Assembly (NCBI RefSeq): GCF_001021975.1
Contig: NZ_CP009928.1
Location: forward strand, 1,240,001-1,304,000
From: Chryseobacterium gallinarum
GTDB lineage: Bacteria > Bacteroidota > Bacteroidia > Flavobacteriales > Weeksellaceae
Length of the DNA: 64,000 nt
Direction of reading: 5' to 3'
Part shown: piece by piece, positions 35,321 to 44,411 of the stretch
Layout of the letters: each line of letters opens with the position of its first letter
Position numbering within the stretch: position 1 is the stretch's first letter
Made by a program: the position numbers and the translations under genes
The notes under the pieces: generated by a model
Database searches by the model: none
The model's input: only the letters and a program-made list of their open reading frames with translations
What the model was told of the DNA's origin: nothing

Positions 35321-35770
35321 CTATTTTTCAGGAATATTTTGCCTTTCAATTTTTTGTACTTTACCATTTTTTATAAATATATTAACAAAATATGGTTCTC
35401 CAATATTAGGAAAGTAATCTTTACTTCTAAAATAACTAGGATCGTTACAAAATTTTAAATTTTCATTCTTGAAAAAACGATTGTAAATATTTTTTTCAAT
35501 TAATAAAACTTTGTTATTAATTTTTTTCACATAATATCTGTCTTTTTCATAGACAGGTAATCCATAAGTAATCCCTATTATGGAATCATTATCTCTAATA
35601 TCATTATATAAATATGTTATATTCTTACTTTTTAAATGCGAAGTATTTTTAATAACTTGTGTTGCCTCATTTATTATTGTATTATTAACAGTATTATCTT
35701 TATTACAAGAAAAAAATATTAATAAAAATACTATAATAAATCTATTTAACTTCAAATTTGGAAGAATCAT
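35321..35770 (-). CDS. Candidate immunity lipoprotein of orphan cassette 1
   Basis: 149 residues starting 29 bp inside the end of the toxin tip. The N-terminus LNRFIIVFLLIFFSCNKD has a lipobox-like LIFFSC, so it is probably a lipoprotein. The body contains ITYLYNDIRDNDSIIGITYGLPVY and a cysteine-bearing FCNDPSYFRSKDYFPNIGEPYFVNIFI. I do not recognise a family. Position and orientation are those of an immunity gene for the JAB-like toxin of cassette 1. Confidence 0.6.
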   Translation of the reverse strand: MILPNLKLNRFIIVFLLIFFSCNKDNTVNNTIINEATQVIKNTSHLKSKNITYLYNDIRDNDSIIGITYGLPVYEKDRYYVKKINNKVLLIEKNIYNRFFKNENLKFCNDPSYFRSKDYFPNIGEPYFVNIFIKNGKVQKIERQNIPEK

Positions 35771-36809
35771 AAATTATTGTTTTTTTTGAGTTTGGTACAA
35801 CTATATTAAAATTATCAGGAGTTCTATTCTTATAAAAGTCATTTTCAAAAAGTATTTTATTTCCTCTATCACCTTCTGTTGGTGATCCATGGCCATTAAA
35901 ACCTGATGGAACAAGTGTTCCTCCTGGATGTAAATGTGTAAACTCTGTCATTTTCATACTTTTATTATTTAATATTTTCCAAGCCATATACCCACCTACA
36001 CCTTCTTGAGATTTTTTATATTCCGTAGAAATTGCAAAAACTTCTTTTCCTCCTTCTTTTACACTTTTATATCCTGCCAAGCTAAATTCATTAGTAACAT
36101 TATCTTTGATGAAATTGAAAAAGTTTTTCATTGATCTTTTATCTGTTGAAATATAAACAGAAGAATCTGTAACTCTTGAATCATCTCCTTCACGAACTGT
36201 TGATTTTCCATCCAATCTATTATCAATAACATCTTTATTAACCGTTACCGATTTGCTATTATCTTCATTGTAAATAGTATGAACCCCTTTAGTTTCATCA
36301 CTATCAGTTTTTCTAATTAATTCAAGCTTACCCGTTTTTAACAATCTAAAATCATCTTCAGGTTTTCTTCCATCTGGGTCAATAAAACGTATTGGATTAT
36401 CAAATGCATAATTGTAAGGCGACCAGCGACGCATTAATTCTGCTTTCGGATCTACCACTCCCCATCTTCCTATGTCAGGCATATAGAATCTTGCTCCATA
36501 ATCATACATCCCATTTTCTTGCACCTCCTTCCCATTGTAACTATAGTTATATGCTTGATTTCCATCTAATGTATTATAACCTCCGTATTTCAATCCAAGG
36601 GGATAATAATTATTTTCTTCAAGAATTTCTATTCCATTTCCATTATTGAAATAGCTTAATCTTATATTTCCCAAATGATCTGTATAACTGTAAATATACT
36701 TATTATTTTCAAAATTATAATAGCCTTCTGAGGTAGGAACAAAATTTAATACTGCGGGATTGAGTTTCAATTGTGTATATTGAAAGCCATCTAAGTAATC
36801 AGTAATCAA
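35742..36809 (-). CDS. Orphan RHS cassette 1: RHS core fragment with JAB-like toxin tip (open frame)
   Basis: A 355-codon frame opening at a TTG. It reads [61 protein letters not shown] and [13 protein letters not shown], the RHS-associated core, then a tip of about 200 residues. The tip has EFTHLHPGGTLVPSGFNGHGSPTEGDRG, which fits the JAB/MPN metal site (H-x-H-P ... P-S ... D), as in the JAB-like toxin family of polymorphic toxins. JAB domains are isopeptidases or peptidases; the toxic target is unknown. There is no promoter or signal peptide, and the upstream DNA is a frameshifted RHS remnant, so it is probably silent or a recombination donor. Confidence 0.75.
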   Translation of the reverse strand: MITDYLDGFQYTQLKLNPAVLNFVPTSEGYYNFENNKYIYSYTDHLGNIRLSYFNNGNGIEILEENNYYPLGLKYGGYNTLDGNQAYNYSYNGKEVQENGMYDYGARFYMPDIGRWGVVDPKAELMRRWSPYNYAFDNPIRFIDPDGRKPEDDFRLLKTGKLELIRKTDSDETKGVHTIYNEDNSKSVTVNKDVIDNRLDGKSTVREGDDSRVTDSSVYISTDKRSMKNFFNFIKDNVTNEFSLAGYKSVKEGGKEVFAISTEYKKSQEGVGGYMAWKILNNKSMKMTEFTHLHPGGTLVPSGFNGHGSPTEGDRGNKILFENDFYKNRTPDNFNIVVPNSKKTIIYDSSKFEVK

Positions 36810-37046
36810 CCCTATCTGAGTAGTATATTGCTTTCTTAATTTTATACCATTTGCATTAAAATATATTGTAAAGATGTTTTTAATTGAGTACCTGGAAATG
36901 ATAGAAAGCTCATATTTTCAGGAAGGTTAAGATAATTATATTTTATCTTTTCTATCATCCTATCAAGATGTTGCACCATATTCCATTATCATCATAAGTA
37001 ATTGTTTCTCCTCCGATTAGAGATTTATTTATCTTGTTCTGTTTTG
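36810..37046 (-). pseudogene. Frameshifted RHS core remnant upstream of cassette 1
   Basis: This gene-free stretch still encodes RHS words in changing frames on the minus strand: SLIGGETITYDDNG, then after a shift near 36975 MVQHLDRMIEKIKYNYLNLPENMSFLS, and after another near 36885 IYFNANGIKLRKQYTTQIG joining the open frame of cassette 1. It is the decayed 5' part of an RHS gene and begins just behind the terminator of the expressed operon. Confidence 0.75.
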
Positions 37047-37065
37047 TATTTGAAAATAGAAAAAG

Positions 37066-37090
37066 AAACCACCGCATTTGCAGTGGTTTT
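37066..37090 (-). terminator. Terminator of the expressed RHS toxin operon
   Basis: AAACCAC / GTGGTTT stem with inner GC pairs, 12 bases beyond the cassette-end repeat, T-rich afterwards on the minus strand. It separates the expressed operon from the orphan cassettes. Confidence 0.75.
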
Positions 37091-37101
37091 ATTGTTATCA
37101 T

Positions 37102-37126
37102 TGCACAAGCGTGACGCTTACGCTAG
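37102..37126 (-). repeat. Shared cassette-end repeat, copy 3
   Basis: TGCACAAGCGTGACGCTTAC then GCTAG shares CACAAGCGTGACGCTT with copy 1 except for one base before it. It lies 12 bp after the immunity stop codon. Confidence 0.8.
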
Positions 37127-37137
37127 CAATGGGAAAT

Positions 37138-37497
37138 TTATTCGAGAGAGGATAGTTCAAGTTTTTTTGCAATTATAAAATCAGAATCACCTTCAGACTT
37201 TTCTTCGTTCTCATCGGGATCAAAGCTAATATAAATTTGGTTGTTGATATGTAATAATTTATAATTTTCAATATTATAAAAATTATAAATATTACTATAA
37301 TAAAACTTAAATTCTACTACTTCGGTAAACAATAGATTTATTTTAAAATAATTACTCTTTTTTGAAAAACCACTTATTGTAATTTGTATTTGTAGTTCCC
37401 CAAATTCATCTTTATTAAGATTTATTTCTTCTATTTTTGTGCTTATCAATGAGTTTTCTCCAATAAAAACTTCAGACGCAGTATTCGTTATATCCAT
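37138..37497 (-). CDS. Candidate immunity protein of the expressed RHS toxin
   Basis: 119 residues, no signal peptide or membrane helix, so cytoplasmic. Words such as IKEINL-like strands, INLLFTEVVEFKFYYSN and the acidic C-terminal DPDENEEKSEGDSDFIIAKKLE suggest a small beta-rich acidic protein, a usual profile for immunity proteins that mask a basic nuclease-like toxin. It begins 6 bp after the stop codon of the RHS gene in the same orientation. The specific family is not known to me. Confidence 0.65.
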   Translation of the reverse strand: MDITNTASEVFIGENSLISTKIEEINLNKDEFGELQIQITISGFSKKSNYFKINLLFTEVVEFKFYYSNIYNFYNIENYKLLHINNQIYISFDPDENEEKSEGDSDFIIAKKLELSSLE

Positions 37498-37503
37498 TTC
37501 AAA

Positions 37504-40500
37504 TTATTTTTTTATTCCAAAATCTCTTAATAATTCGCCTTTTTTAGGAGGTCTTCCCGGTTGCCTATCTCCTCTTCCTGTAGGATTTCGAGGATTAGGC
37601 TTGTAATCATGTATATGATCATCTTGCTCATTTTTAGGGTATTTTGGCCCGTGTCCCTTGTTGTATTCTTTTTGAACATTCCCATCGGGTCCATACTTTT
37701 TAGAAGTTGTTCCAGGATCGTTAGTTTCCGTTGTATTTGGTTCTCCTTTATCAGGTAATCTATTTTTCCTTCTTTTTCCTTCTTCTGGAACATCAACACC
37801 ATTTACGTCTTTATCTTCTTCAGCTGTATCTTCAGTTTTTAAATTTCTGTAACCCGCACCTGGATCTGCAATAGTAGTGTATCCTGTGCTAGGTGGTGTA
37901 AATTGATTAACTGTCCACCAGACTCCAGCTCCTATTAACATTGCTGCAGCAACAACATCAGCAGGACCAGGTACTGGAGAATCTGCCTGTGAAACGAGTA
38001 AAGCAGCCATAGCTAAGCTTCCGGGACCGGAATCACTGCTTTTAGCTTTTCCGGTAAGAGTAACTTCTTGAATTACTACTTCTTTTTCTTTATTAGGAAG
38101 GATTTTTATTTCAGTAACTCCTTTTGGACAATCGGGAGGACATTTTCCTGTTTCACCCTCCATTCCTGTCGGATCGTTATATGAGATTGGATTGTTCCAA
38201 ACATAACTGTAGGCTTCGTGCGTGTATTGACTTCTTGGATCCACCACACCCCATCTTCCCAGATCCGGCATATACATCCTTGCCCCATAATCATACATTC
38301 CCGTCTCCTGTAGCTCCTTTCCATTGTACTTATAATTAAAATATCCTCCTAAAAGCCCTCTTCCCTGGCCAATATGGTTTAACCCGAACGGATAATAATT
38401 GTTAGTATCCGTCACTTGAGCAACACCTGCGCTGTTTTTAATATAGCTTACCCTCGCATTTCCAAGGTGATCCCTGTATTGGTAAATATAACGGTTTTCC
38501 CCGAAACTATAAAATCCTTCTGCTGTTGGTACAAAATCAAGACGCCATTCCGGGGTAATAACGCCCGGCTCAAGAATTTCCCCGGATTCCTTATAAGCCT
38601 CCTTTTCAAAAGCTACACTTGTACGGCACCATAGGCAAGGTTCAATAACTTCACGATATTTGTACTGGAAACCATCCAGGTAATCGGTAATAACATTAGT
38701 GGTTGATTGTCCCCTTCCGCCTCCTGAAGTATTGAGTTTACGGAGTTTTACCCCATCTGCACGATAAAGGTATTGCAACCTGAAATTCTTAGTCCCGAAA
38801 AAAGGGTCAGTTTGGGTAATGGAATAGGCATCGGGTAAACTCAGGTAATTATATGCAATACTCTGAATCCCTTTATCCTTCAAATTAAGCATATTCCCAT
38901 TCAGGTCATAATCTATGATATTATTTCCGCCTTCATAGCCGGTATCGTTCAGAGAATGTTCTATCACCTGGTTCAAACGGTTGCCGGTATAGTTATACTC
39001 TAAATCATCAACCACCGTGGAAGTGCTTCCCAATACCGGGAAAGCATTTCTTTTCAGGGTCATAATATTGCCATTCATGTCATAGGTAAGATGTTCATTA
39101 AAGTTATTGTTGTATGGATTGGTGGCATTAGGCTCCGTATAGATACCATCCTTTAACCTGTTGAGGCCATCATAGGTATAGGAATATCTTTTTAAAACAT
39201 CCTCTGAAGAGTTTCTCCAGTCTACTTCGGCAATATTCCCATTAAACCTGCCTGAAGCTAAATTGGTATACACAGGATTATGGTATTTGATTTCATAGCC
39301 AAACAATTTCCCATTCAGGTTGGCAGGATCATTGATCCTGGTCATCCAGCCCCTGATATTGTAAGCATAATCAATACTCTGTAAGTTATTGCCTACTTTT
39401 TTATTGGATAGCTGGGAAAGTTCATTATAAGTATTCTGGGCTAAGATCTCTTCAGGGTTATTATCTACCTGGTGCCTGTGCACCAATAACCTGTTTTGGG
39501 AATCATATTCAAACTTTTCTGTAATAACCCTTTCCGTGTCGGTGTTTAAACGTTTATGCCTGGTAATGGCCATTTTAGGAGTGCCTGAAAAATCCAGCTG
39601 GGTTTCCGTACCGGTATACCCTCCAAGGTGGTTTACAGAATGAGTTCCCACTGTTCTTCCCCTGAAATCGTAATAAAAATATGTTTTGGTCCAGTTATCA
39701 TCCTCTACATTCTTTACGTAAGAAGCAGTAGGCATTCCCTGGGTGCTGACAGTACTGCCTGCATTAATCACGGGCTGACCTAAAATAATGGCAGGCGGGA
39801 ATTTATTGGTATCACGAGGATAACTATCATAGTAATTAATGCTAAGAACAGTCTGGGAACCGGATAGAAAATTATTGGTATAATACACTATAATTCCAGA
39901 CCTGTCAAAACCTATGGCAGTCTGTTCTTCCACTATATTCTGATTGCCTATCTGGTTCTGCATTGCTTCTCTGTCACCGCCGGATAAAATCCCCGTATAA
40001 GCAACACGTCCAAATTTGTCATACTTGGTAAAAAGCCACTGTCCTTTCGCTTCCATAACGGTATCGCGAGTAAGAATAAGCCTGTCCTGTTTATCATATA
40101 CCATATATTCCCAGCCTTTTCCTGGAAGCTTCTTTTCTACAAGCCTCCCTTTACCATCATAACGGTATTGATAGCACAAGTCGTTTAGCAGATCGTCCGT
40201 GATTGATTGATGAACAGCATTGGGAGGAATAACAAAGGCAAGTTGGTTGTATTCATTGTAAACATAATAGGTATCAATATTTTTTATCCCATCTGTTTTA
40301 CGTACCAGCATAATTTGCCCCTGCCCATTTTTAAACTCTCGTGTTTCATTTCCATCTTCATCTTTTACTATATTTTTATACAGTTGATTGGGAGCATAGG
40401 TTTGTGCTGATGATAAACTCAGAATACTTTTAGTCGCATTGTTTTCCCAGGTTGTGGAAGTAACAAATTGATAGACTTCATCAGATGCATTCGTTCCATA

Positions 40501-40941
40501 TTCAAACTTCACAGGTTTACCAGCCCAGTCATTGCCCACCTGGACCTGCTGCTGAATCCTGTCTAAAGGTGAGTTTTCCAGCATTTTTTCTGAATAGATC
40601 TTTTCCCCACCATAGATGGATGAAGCATTGCCAAGAGGTGAAGCATAGATAGCTCCGTTCTGGGTCCCGGGTTGAGGAAGGGGTAGGTAATCTTTAACCT
40701 GCCTTCCGAAACCATCATATTCAATATGGGTAACCACATCTTTTCCCGAAGGAGAGGCTTTTACGCCAACCACCTGTTTGGGCCTGCCAAGGCCATCAAA
40801 ATACTGAACACTTTCTGTTACTTTTAAATCTGTATGGTCCAGATACGTTTTGGTATATATATAGTTCTCTGCCGGGGAAAGCTGCGCATGCAGTAATCCG
40901 TTGGTAAGCAGGATTCCTATAGTAATTATGAGTTTATTCAT
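37504..40941 (-). CDS. DUF6443/RHS-repeat protein with C-terminal polymorphic toxin
   Basis: 1145 residues with a signal peptide (ending LLHAQ, residue 20). An N-terminal DUF6443-like segment (YTKTYLDHTDLKVTESVQYFDGLGRPKQ) leads into many YD repeats (YDGFGRQVKDYLP, YDKQDRLILTRD, YDSQNRLLVHRHQ) that build a beta-cage. The RHS-associated core lies at about 850-925 ([45 protein letters not shown]). After DPTGM the sequence is variable: an Ala-rich hydrophobic stretch, a long charged linker and a C-terminus with GPDGNVQKEYNKGHGPKYP and DDHIHDYKPNPR, whose His/Asp pattern recalls polymorphic toxin type 24, not certain. It is the third gene of a tight operon (3 bp after the previous one). Confidence 0.87.
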   Translation of the reverse strand: MNKLIITIGILLTNGLLHAQLSPAENYIYTKTYLDHTDLKVTESVQYFDGLGRPKQVVGVKASPSGKDVVTHIEYDGFGRQVKDYLPLPQPGTQNGAIYASPLGNASSIYGGEKIYSEKMLENSPLDRIQQQVQVGNDWAGKPVKFEYGTNASDEVYQFVTSTTWENNATKSILSLSSAQTYAPNQLYKNIVKDEDGNETREFKNGQGQIMLVRKTDGIKNIDTYYVYNEYNQLAFVIPPNAVHQSITDDLLNDLCYQYRYDGKGRLVEKKLPGKGWEYMVYDKQDRLILTRDTVMEAKGQWLFTKYDKFGRVAYTGILSGGDREAMQNQIGNQNIVEEQTAIGFDRSGIIVYYTNNFLSGSQTVLSINYYDSYPRDTNKFPPAIILGQPVINAGSTVSTQGMPTASYVKNVEDDNWTKTYFYYDFRGRTVGTHSVNHLGGYTGTETQLDFSGTPKMAITRHKRLNTDTERVITEKFEYDSQNRLLVHRHQVDNNPEEILAQNTYNELSQLSNKKVGNNLQSIDYAYNIRGWMTRINDPANLNGKLFGYEIKYHNPVYTNLASGRFNGNIAEVDWRNSSEDVLKRYSYTYDGLNRLKDGIYTEPNATNPYNNNFNEHLTYDMNGNIMTLKRNAFPVLGSTSTVVDDLEYNYTGNRLNQVIEHSLNDTGYEGGNNIIDYDLNGNMLNLKDKGIQSIAYNYLSLPDAYSITQTDPFFGTKNFRLQYLYRADGVKLRKLNTSGGGRGQSTTNVITDYLDGFQYKYREVIEPCLWCRTSVAFEKEAYKESGEILEPGVITPEWRLDFVPTAEGFYSFGENRYIYQYRDHLGNARVSYIKNSAGVAQVTDTNNYYPFGLNHIGQGRGLLGGYFNYKYNGKELQETGMYDYGARMYMPDLGRWGVVDPRSQYTHEAYSYVWNNPISYNDPTGMEGETGKCPPDCPKGVTEIKILPNKEKEVVIQEVTLTGKAKSSDSGPGSLAMAALLVSQADSPVPGPADVVAAAMLIGAGVWWTVNQFTPPSTGYTTIADPGAGYRNLKTEDTAEEDKDVNGVDVPEEGKRRKNRLPDKGEPNTTETNDPGTTSKKYGPDGNVQKEYNKGHGPKYPKNEQDDHIHDYKPNPRNPTGRGDRQPGRPPKKGELLRDFGIKK
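38235..38338 (-). repeat. About 100-bp near-identical RHS core segment (copy in expressed gene)
   Basis: Encodes [16 protein letters not shown] to GRWGVVDP; nearly identical to 35176-35277 in orphan cassette 2. Confidence 0.9.
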
Positions 40942-40944
40942 CGG

Positions 40945-43900
40945 TTAGTTTTTAAAATGGTACTGGTATTCTTTTAAGATCTTGTATGATACGTTGCCGC
41001 CCGCATCCCTGGTCTCCTGCTTAATCTCTTTAATCCTGTTTTCTGTATCGTAGAAATAAAGTTCTTTCACTCCGGAAGGTTGTATTATACTTCGCACTCC
41101 GACTAAAGGGTCATATGTATAAGTAGTAATCAGGGCTCGCGGCACTGCCGTTTTTCTAAAAATGTCTAGTGCAGACAATAAAGCTGATTCATCATTATTG
41201 GGAGCTGCAGATGCATCGGCATCCGATGCGTTGACAATACTCATTATTGAAGATTGCTGGATATCTGACATTCTCACACCCTCTATTTTAGCAATAGGAA
41301 GTGTCTTATTATAACCCCAGATAATTGTAACCGGTGTACCTTCTTTCAAGGTATACTCCTCCAGGTTTCCCTTACTGTCATATTTATCATACTTAATCTT
41401 AGTTTCCATAGCGTTTGTCTGGGTGTTCAATCCCATAACAGCATCAGGGAATAGACTGCTGGTAGATGGATCATAAATAACCTCTGTTTTTGCGATTGTC
41501 TTTTCAGCAACCAAATTGTTTAGCTTTTGGGTTACACCTGTTTCCAGCGGTATTCCAATCATATTGGCATTGATAAGCTTTTGATTATTCTTCTCCGTAG
41601 CGTACAAGTAATTGGTTGTTGTAGTACTGCCATCAGGAAGAAACTGCATGGAAAGTGACGGGTAATCAAAAGAATTATAGGTGTTGTTTGTAGTACTCGT
41701 TACTGAACTCTGCACTCCATTTTCATAAAAATAAGACGTCTCAGTTTTCTTTGATGGTAAAGTGATACCAAATTTTTCATAATTTTTATATGGTGTAGTA
41801 AGTTGTACAGCACCCGCATGAAAAAAAAGTTCCTGATAGCTATTATATATAAAGTATTCCCCTACTGAGTTTCTATAAAAATTATCCTGTAATTTGATAC
41901 CGTCATTTTTTTCGATTTCTGTTACTGAATAATTGGTATTGATTTCGGAAAGAAGCTGGCCTGAAGAGTTATACTTTTTTTCAGAAACCAATTGGCCCCT
42001 AAGATAATCAAGATTCGGGATAGGCATGATGGGTGGCTGTAATGCTAAACTTCCCTGGTTTGGAAAATCAAGTGGTGACCTGAAGGTATAAACTGTACTT
42101 CCATTATCGGTAATGGCATTATTATTTCCTCTTACAATTTGTTTTACGGTAACATATTTATACCCCACATCTGAACCCTGTGTCTTTTGAAAAGGAAGGA
42201 TATTATAATCCGTCTTTATATCAAAATTGGCACTATATACAATATCTGCATTATTTACTTTATTTCTATAGGAGTAGCTATCACTATAGCTCAGAACAGG
42301 CTCAGGAAACACTAAAGAACCACTGCTCTTTTGAGGAGTATTAATATCCCTATAATCATACATAAACTCCTTGGAGGGTGTGGGAGAAACAGGAGTATCA
42401 AAATACTGAATGTTATTGATCCTCAAACCTCCTCCGTTTCTTTTAGTTTCATTTACAAAAACATCTTCTTTCGTAGTAACAGAAAACGTATCAGTTATAT
42501 CTTCAGGTATGGATGGATAATAACTCCCTGTTAATGAAGCATAATAAGTTCCCGGCTCAAGGTACAGATCGACAAGATAATCTGAAATAATTACTCCATC
42601 GGGGTTTACTGTAGATACTTCACAATAGGGAGGCTGGGGTATATTACAGGTTTGATTACCATCTCCTTTTTCATAAACCTCTACAAAATTATTGTCACTG
42701 ATTTTTTTATAGATTTTAAATATCCAATTATAATAAATTAAGTTGCCGATCATAGCATGGAGTTTAACCGTTTGAGGGCTGTTTACAGTAAAAAAAGATT
42801 GTTTATCAGCATCAAAGGATCCAAAATGAACAGAAAATTGCCGTTCTTGCTTTGTTAAATATCCCTGTATAGGATACATTGAACCACTTCCACCGCTATA
42901 GTAATGACTATAATCATTAGTTCCAAAATCAAAAACTACTTTTCCTTTTGTAGGATAGGTGATTGATTTAATAACATCGTTTTTTATATCACTAGTATTT
43001 GCTTTGTAATATCCCCAGTTGTCTTTACTGAGTACTCCTCCCGTCTTATAATATTCTAAAGTATACTCTTGATTTTGATTATTGGGTGATATTTTAGTAA
43101 TCTTATTCAGAATCATCTTTTTCAATACAGCCAAGGGAGTATTATGCTGATAATATGTATCTGTATAGCCATAATCGAAAGTGTACTTTTCGGTATAGTT
43201 AGTTATGTTTTGTCCCAGATAATTGGATTGGATAGATTTAAGCTTGTAAAGCTCTGCCGGCTGAATATAGTTGGAATCTTGTCTGCCTTTTTCATAATTC
43301 AGATATACAATACCTTTATCCACTATTTCAATACTGGTTAAAAGTTTTGTATTTGTGGTATTGTAGACGGTTTGTGATTCAATGGCTCCTGGCATATTTC
43401 CATCCGGATTCTGTTGAGTTCCACTAGTGTTTTGACTTGTATTATAATAATACACATCTTTTGCTACTCTAAAGGTTCTGGTAGTAGGTTCTTCAAACTT
43501 AACCAATGAAGAAAGTTCATACTTAAATAAGGCTAAGGCCACATTATTTTGATCCGTAATTTTGGTAAGGTGAAATGATGCCCAATAATCATCTATTTCT
43601 TCATTTCCATCAATATTTCCTATCCCCGTTGTTAATCCAGTTTTTGTGTTTGTAATTGACTTTTGGGATTTTTCCATAGGACTGAAAATGTACTTTATCC
43701 CTTTATCATCTATAATAGTAAAGAAGGTAACTTCTCCGGTAGTATTGTTTTCAAAACGGATCTGGAGATTGTTTCTGTCCAGTTTCTCTGCTTTATAATT
43801 TCCTGCAGCATCTTTTACAATATAAAATCTACCAGAATATCCCATGAAATTGTATTGAAATAGATCATACTCTGTATCATACCTTCCTAATCCTGCAAAG

Positions 43901-44400
43901 AAAGTATAGTCATCCATATTCACAGGTTCATTGTTCAACAGTTTATAAGTTGGATTATAAATATGATTATATATTCCAAACTTCGATTTCGGGGGAGAGG
44001 AAAAAGCAATCGTTCTGTCCTTTTCATCTACGCCACCACCTCGTATGGTTCTGGAAATGGTCCCTCCAGCAATTAAACTCCAGCCAAGACCTGTTTCACT
44101 GGCCTTATCATCTGGTTTAGCATTTAAAGGATGGTACTTTAGCTGAATATTTATAGGTACTTTGGAATTACTTGTCGAAATATTAAAAAGGGGAATACTG
44201 ATATCAGGAATTCCTGTATAATAACTTACCGGGACTTCTTCAAACTTCATCAGGTTATTTGAAGTAGGAGCTGCTGGAAATATTTGATTGATGTCTCCAA
44301 CATAACTTTTGGCAACATCCGCTCCTGCAGAAGATTGCCCATTAAGTGCATGCCCCCAGAAGGCTGTTAATAAAATAACAGCTATTGTATTTTTTTTCAT
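40945..44400 (-). CDS. Large secreted RHS/SpvB-like protein (first half of a split RHS system)
   Basis: 1151 residues with a signal peptide (ending GHALNGQ). The N-terminal segment VPVSYYTGIPDISIPLFNI, VPINIQLKYHPLNAKPDD and ASETGLGWSLIAGGTISRTIRGG is typical of the first protein in Bacteroidetes RHS operons and recalls the SpvB/TcaC-type start of toxin-complex proteins. The middle is beta-rich and variable. The C-terminal part has YD-like repeats (TYTYDPLVGVRSIIQPSGVKELYFYDTENRIKEIKQ). It has no toxin tip and no T9SS tail. Only 3 bp separate it from the RHS toxin gene, so the two probably act together; I infer that they jointly form the cage. Confidence 0.8.
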   Translation of the reverse strand: MKKNTIAVILLTAFWGHALNGQSSAGADVAKSYVGDINQIFPAAPTSNNLMKFEEVPVSYYTGIPDISIPLFNISTSNSKVPINIQLKYHPLNAKPDDKASETGLGWSLIAGGTISRTIRGGGVDEKDRTIAFSSPPKSKFGIYNHIYNPTYKLLNNEPVNMDDYTFFAGLGRYDTEYDLFQYNFMGYSGRFYIVKDAAGNYKAEKLDRNNLQIRFENNTTGEVTFFTIIDDKGIKYIFSPMEKSQKSITNTKTGLTTGIGNIDGNEEIDDYWASFHLTKITDQNNVALALFKYELSSLVKFEEPTTRTFRVAKDVYYYNTSQNTSGTQQNPDGNMPGAIESQTVYNTTNTKLLTSIEIVDKGIVYLNYEKGRQDSNYIQPAELYKLKSIQSNYLGQNITNYTEKYTFDYGYTDTYYQHNTPLAVLKKMILNKITKISPNNQNQEYTLEYYKTGGVLSKDNWGYYKANTSDIKNDVIKSITYPTKGKVVFDFGTNDYSHYYSGGSGSMYPIQGYLTKQERQFSVHFGSFDADKQSFFTVNSPQTVKLHAMIGNLIYYNWIFKIYKKISDNNFVEVYEKGDGNQTCNIPQPPYCEVSTVNPDGVIISDYLVDLYLEPGTYYASLTGSYYPSIPEDITDTFSVTTKEDVFVNETKRNGGGLRINNIQYFDTPVSPTPSKEFMYDYRDINTPQKSSGSLVFPEPVLSYSDSYSYRNKVNNADIVYSANFDIKTDYNILPFQKTQGSDVGYKYVTVKQIVRGNNNAITDNGSTVYTFRSPLDFPNQGSLALQPPIMPIPNLDYLRGQLVSEKKYNSSGQLLSEINTNYSVTEIEKNDGIKLQDNFYRNSVGEYFIYNSYQELFFHAGAVQLTTPYKNYEKFGITLPSKKTETSYFYENGVQSSVTSTTNNTYNSFDYPSLSMQFLPDGSTTTTNYLYATEKNNQKLINANMIGIPLETGVTQKLNNLVAEKTIAKTEVIYDPSTSSLFPDAVMGLNTQTNAMETKIKYDKYDSKGNLEEYTLKEGTPVTIIWGYNKTLPIAKIEGVRMSDIQQSSIMSIVNASDADASAAPNNDESALLSALDIFRKTAVPRALITTYTYDPLVGVRSIIQPSGVKELYFYDTENRIKEIKQETRDAGGNVSYKILKEYQYHFKN

Positions 44401-44411
44401 GAATATTAGTT

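Noticed and set aside
38106..38324. Small open frame in the RHS toxin gene on the same strand
   Set aside because: It is the +1 frame of the conserved RHS core segment and has no start signal; a frame shadow.
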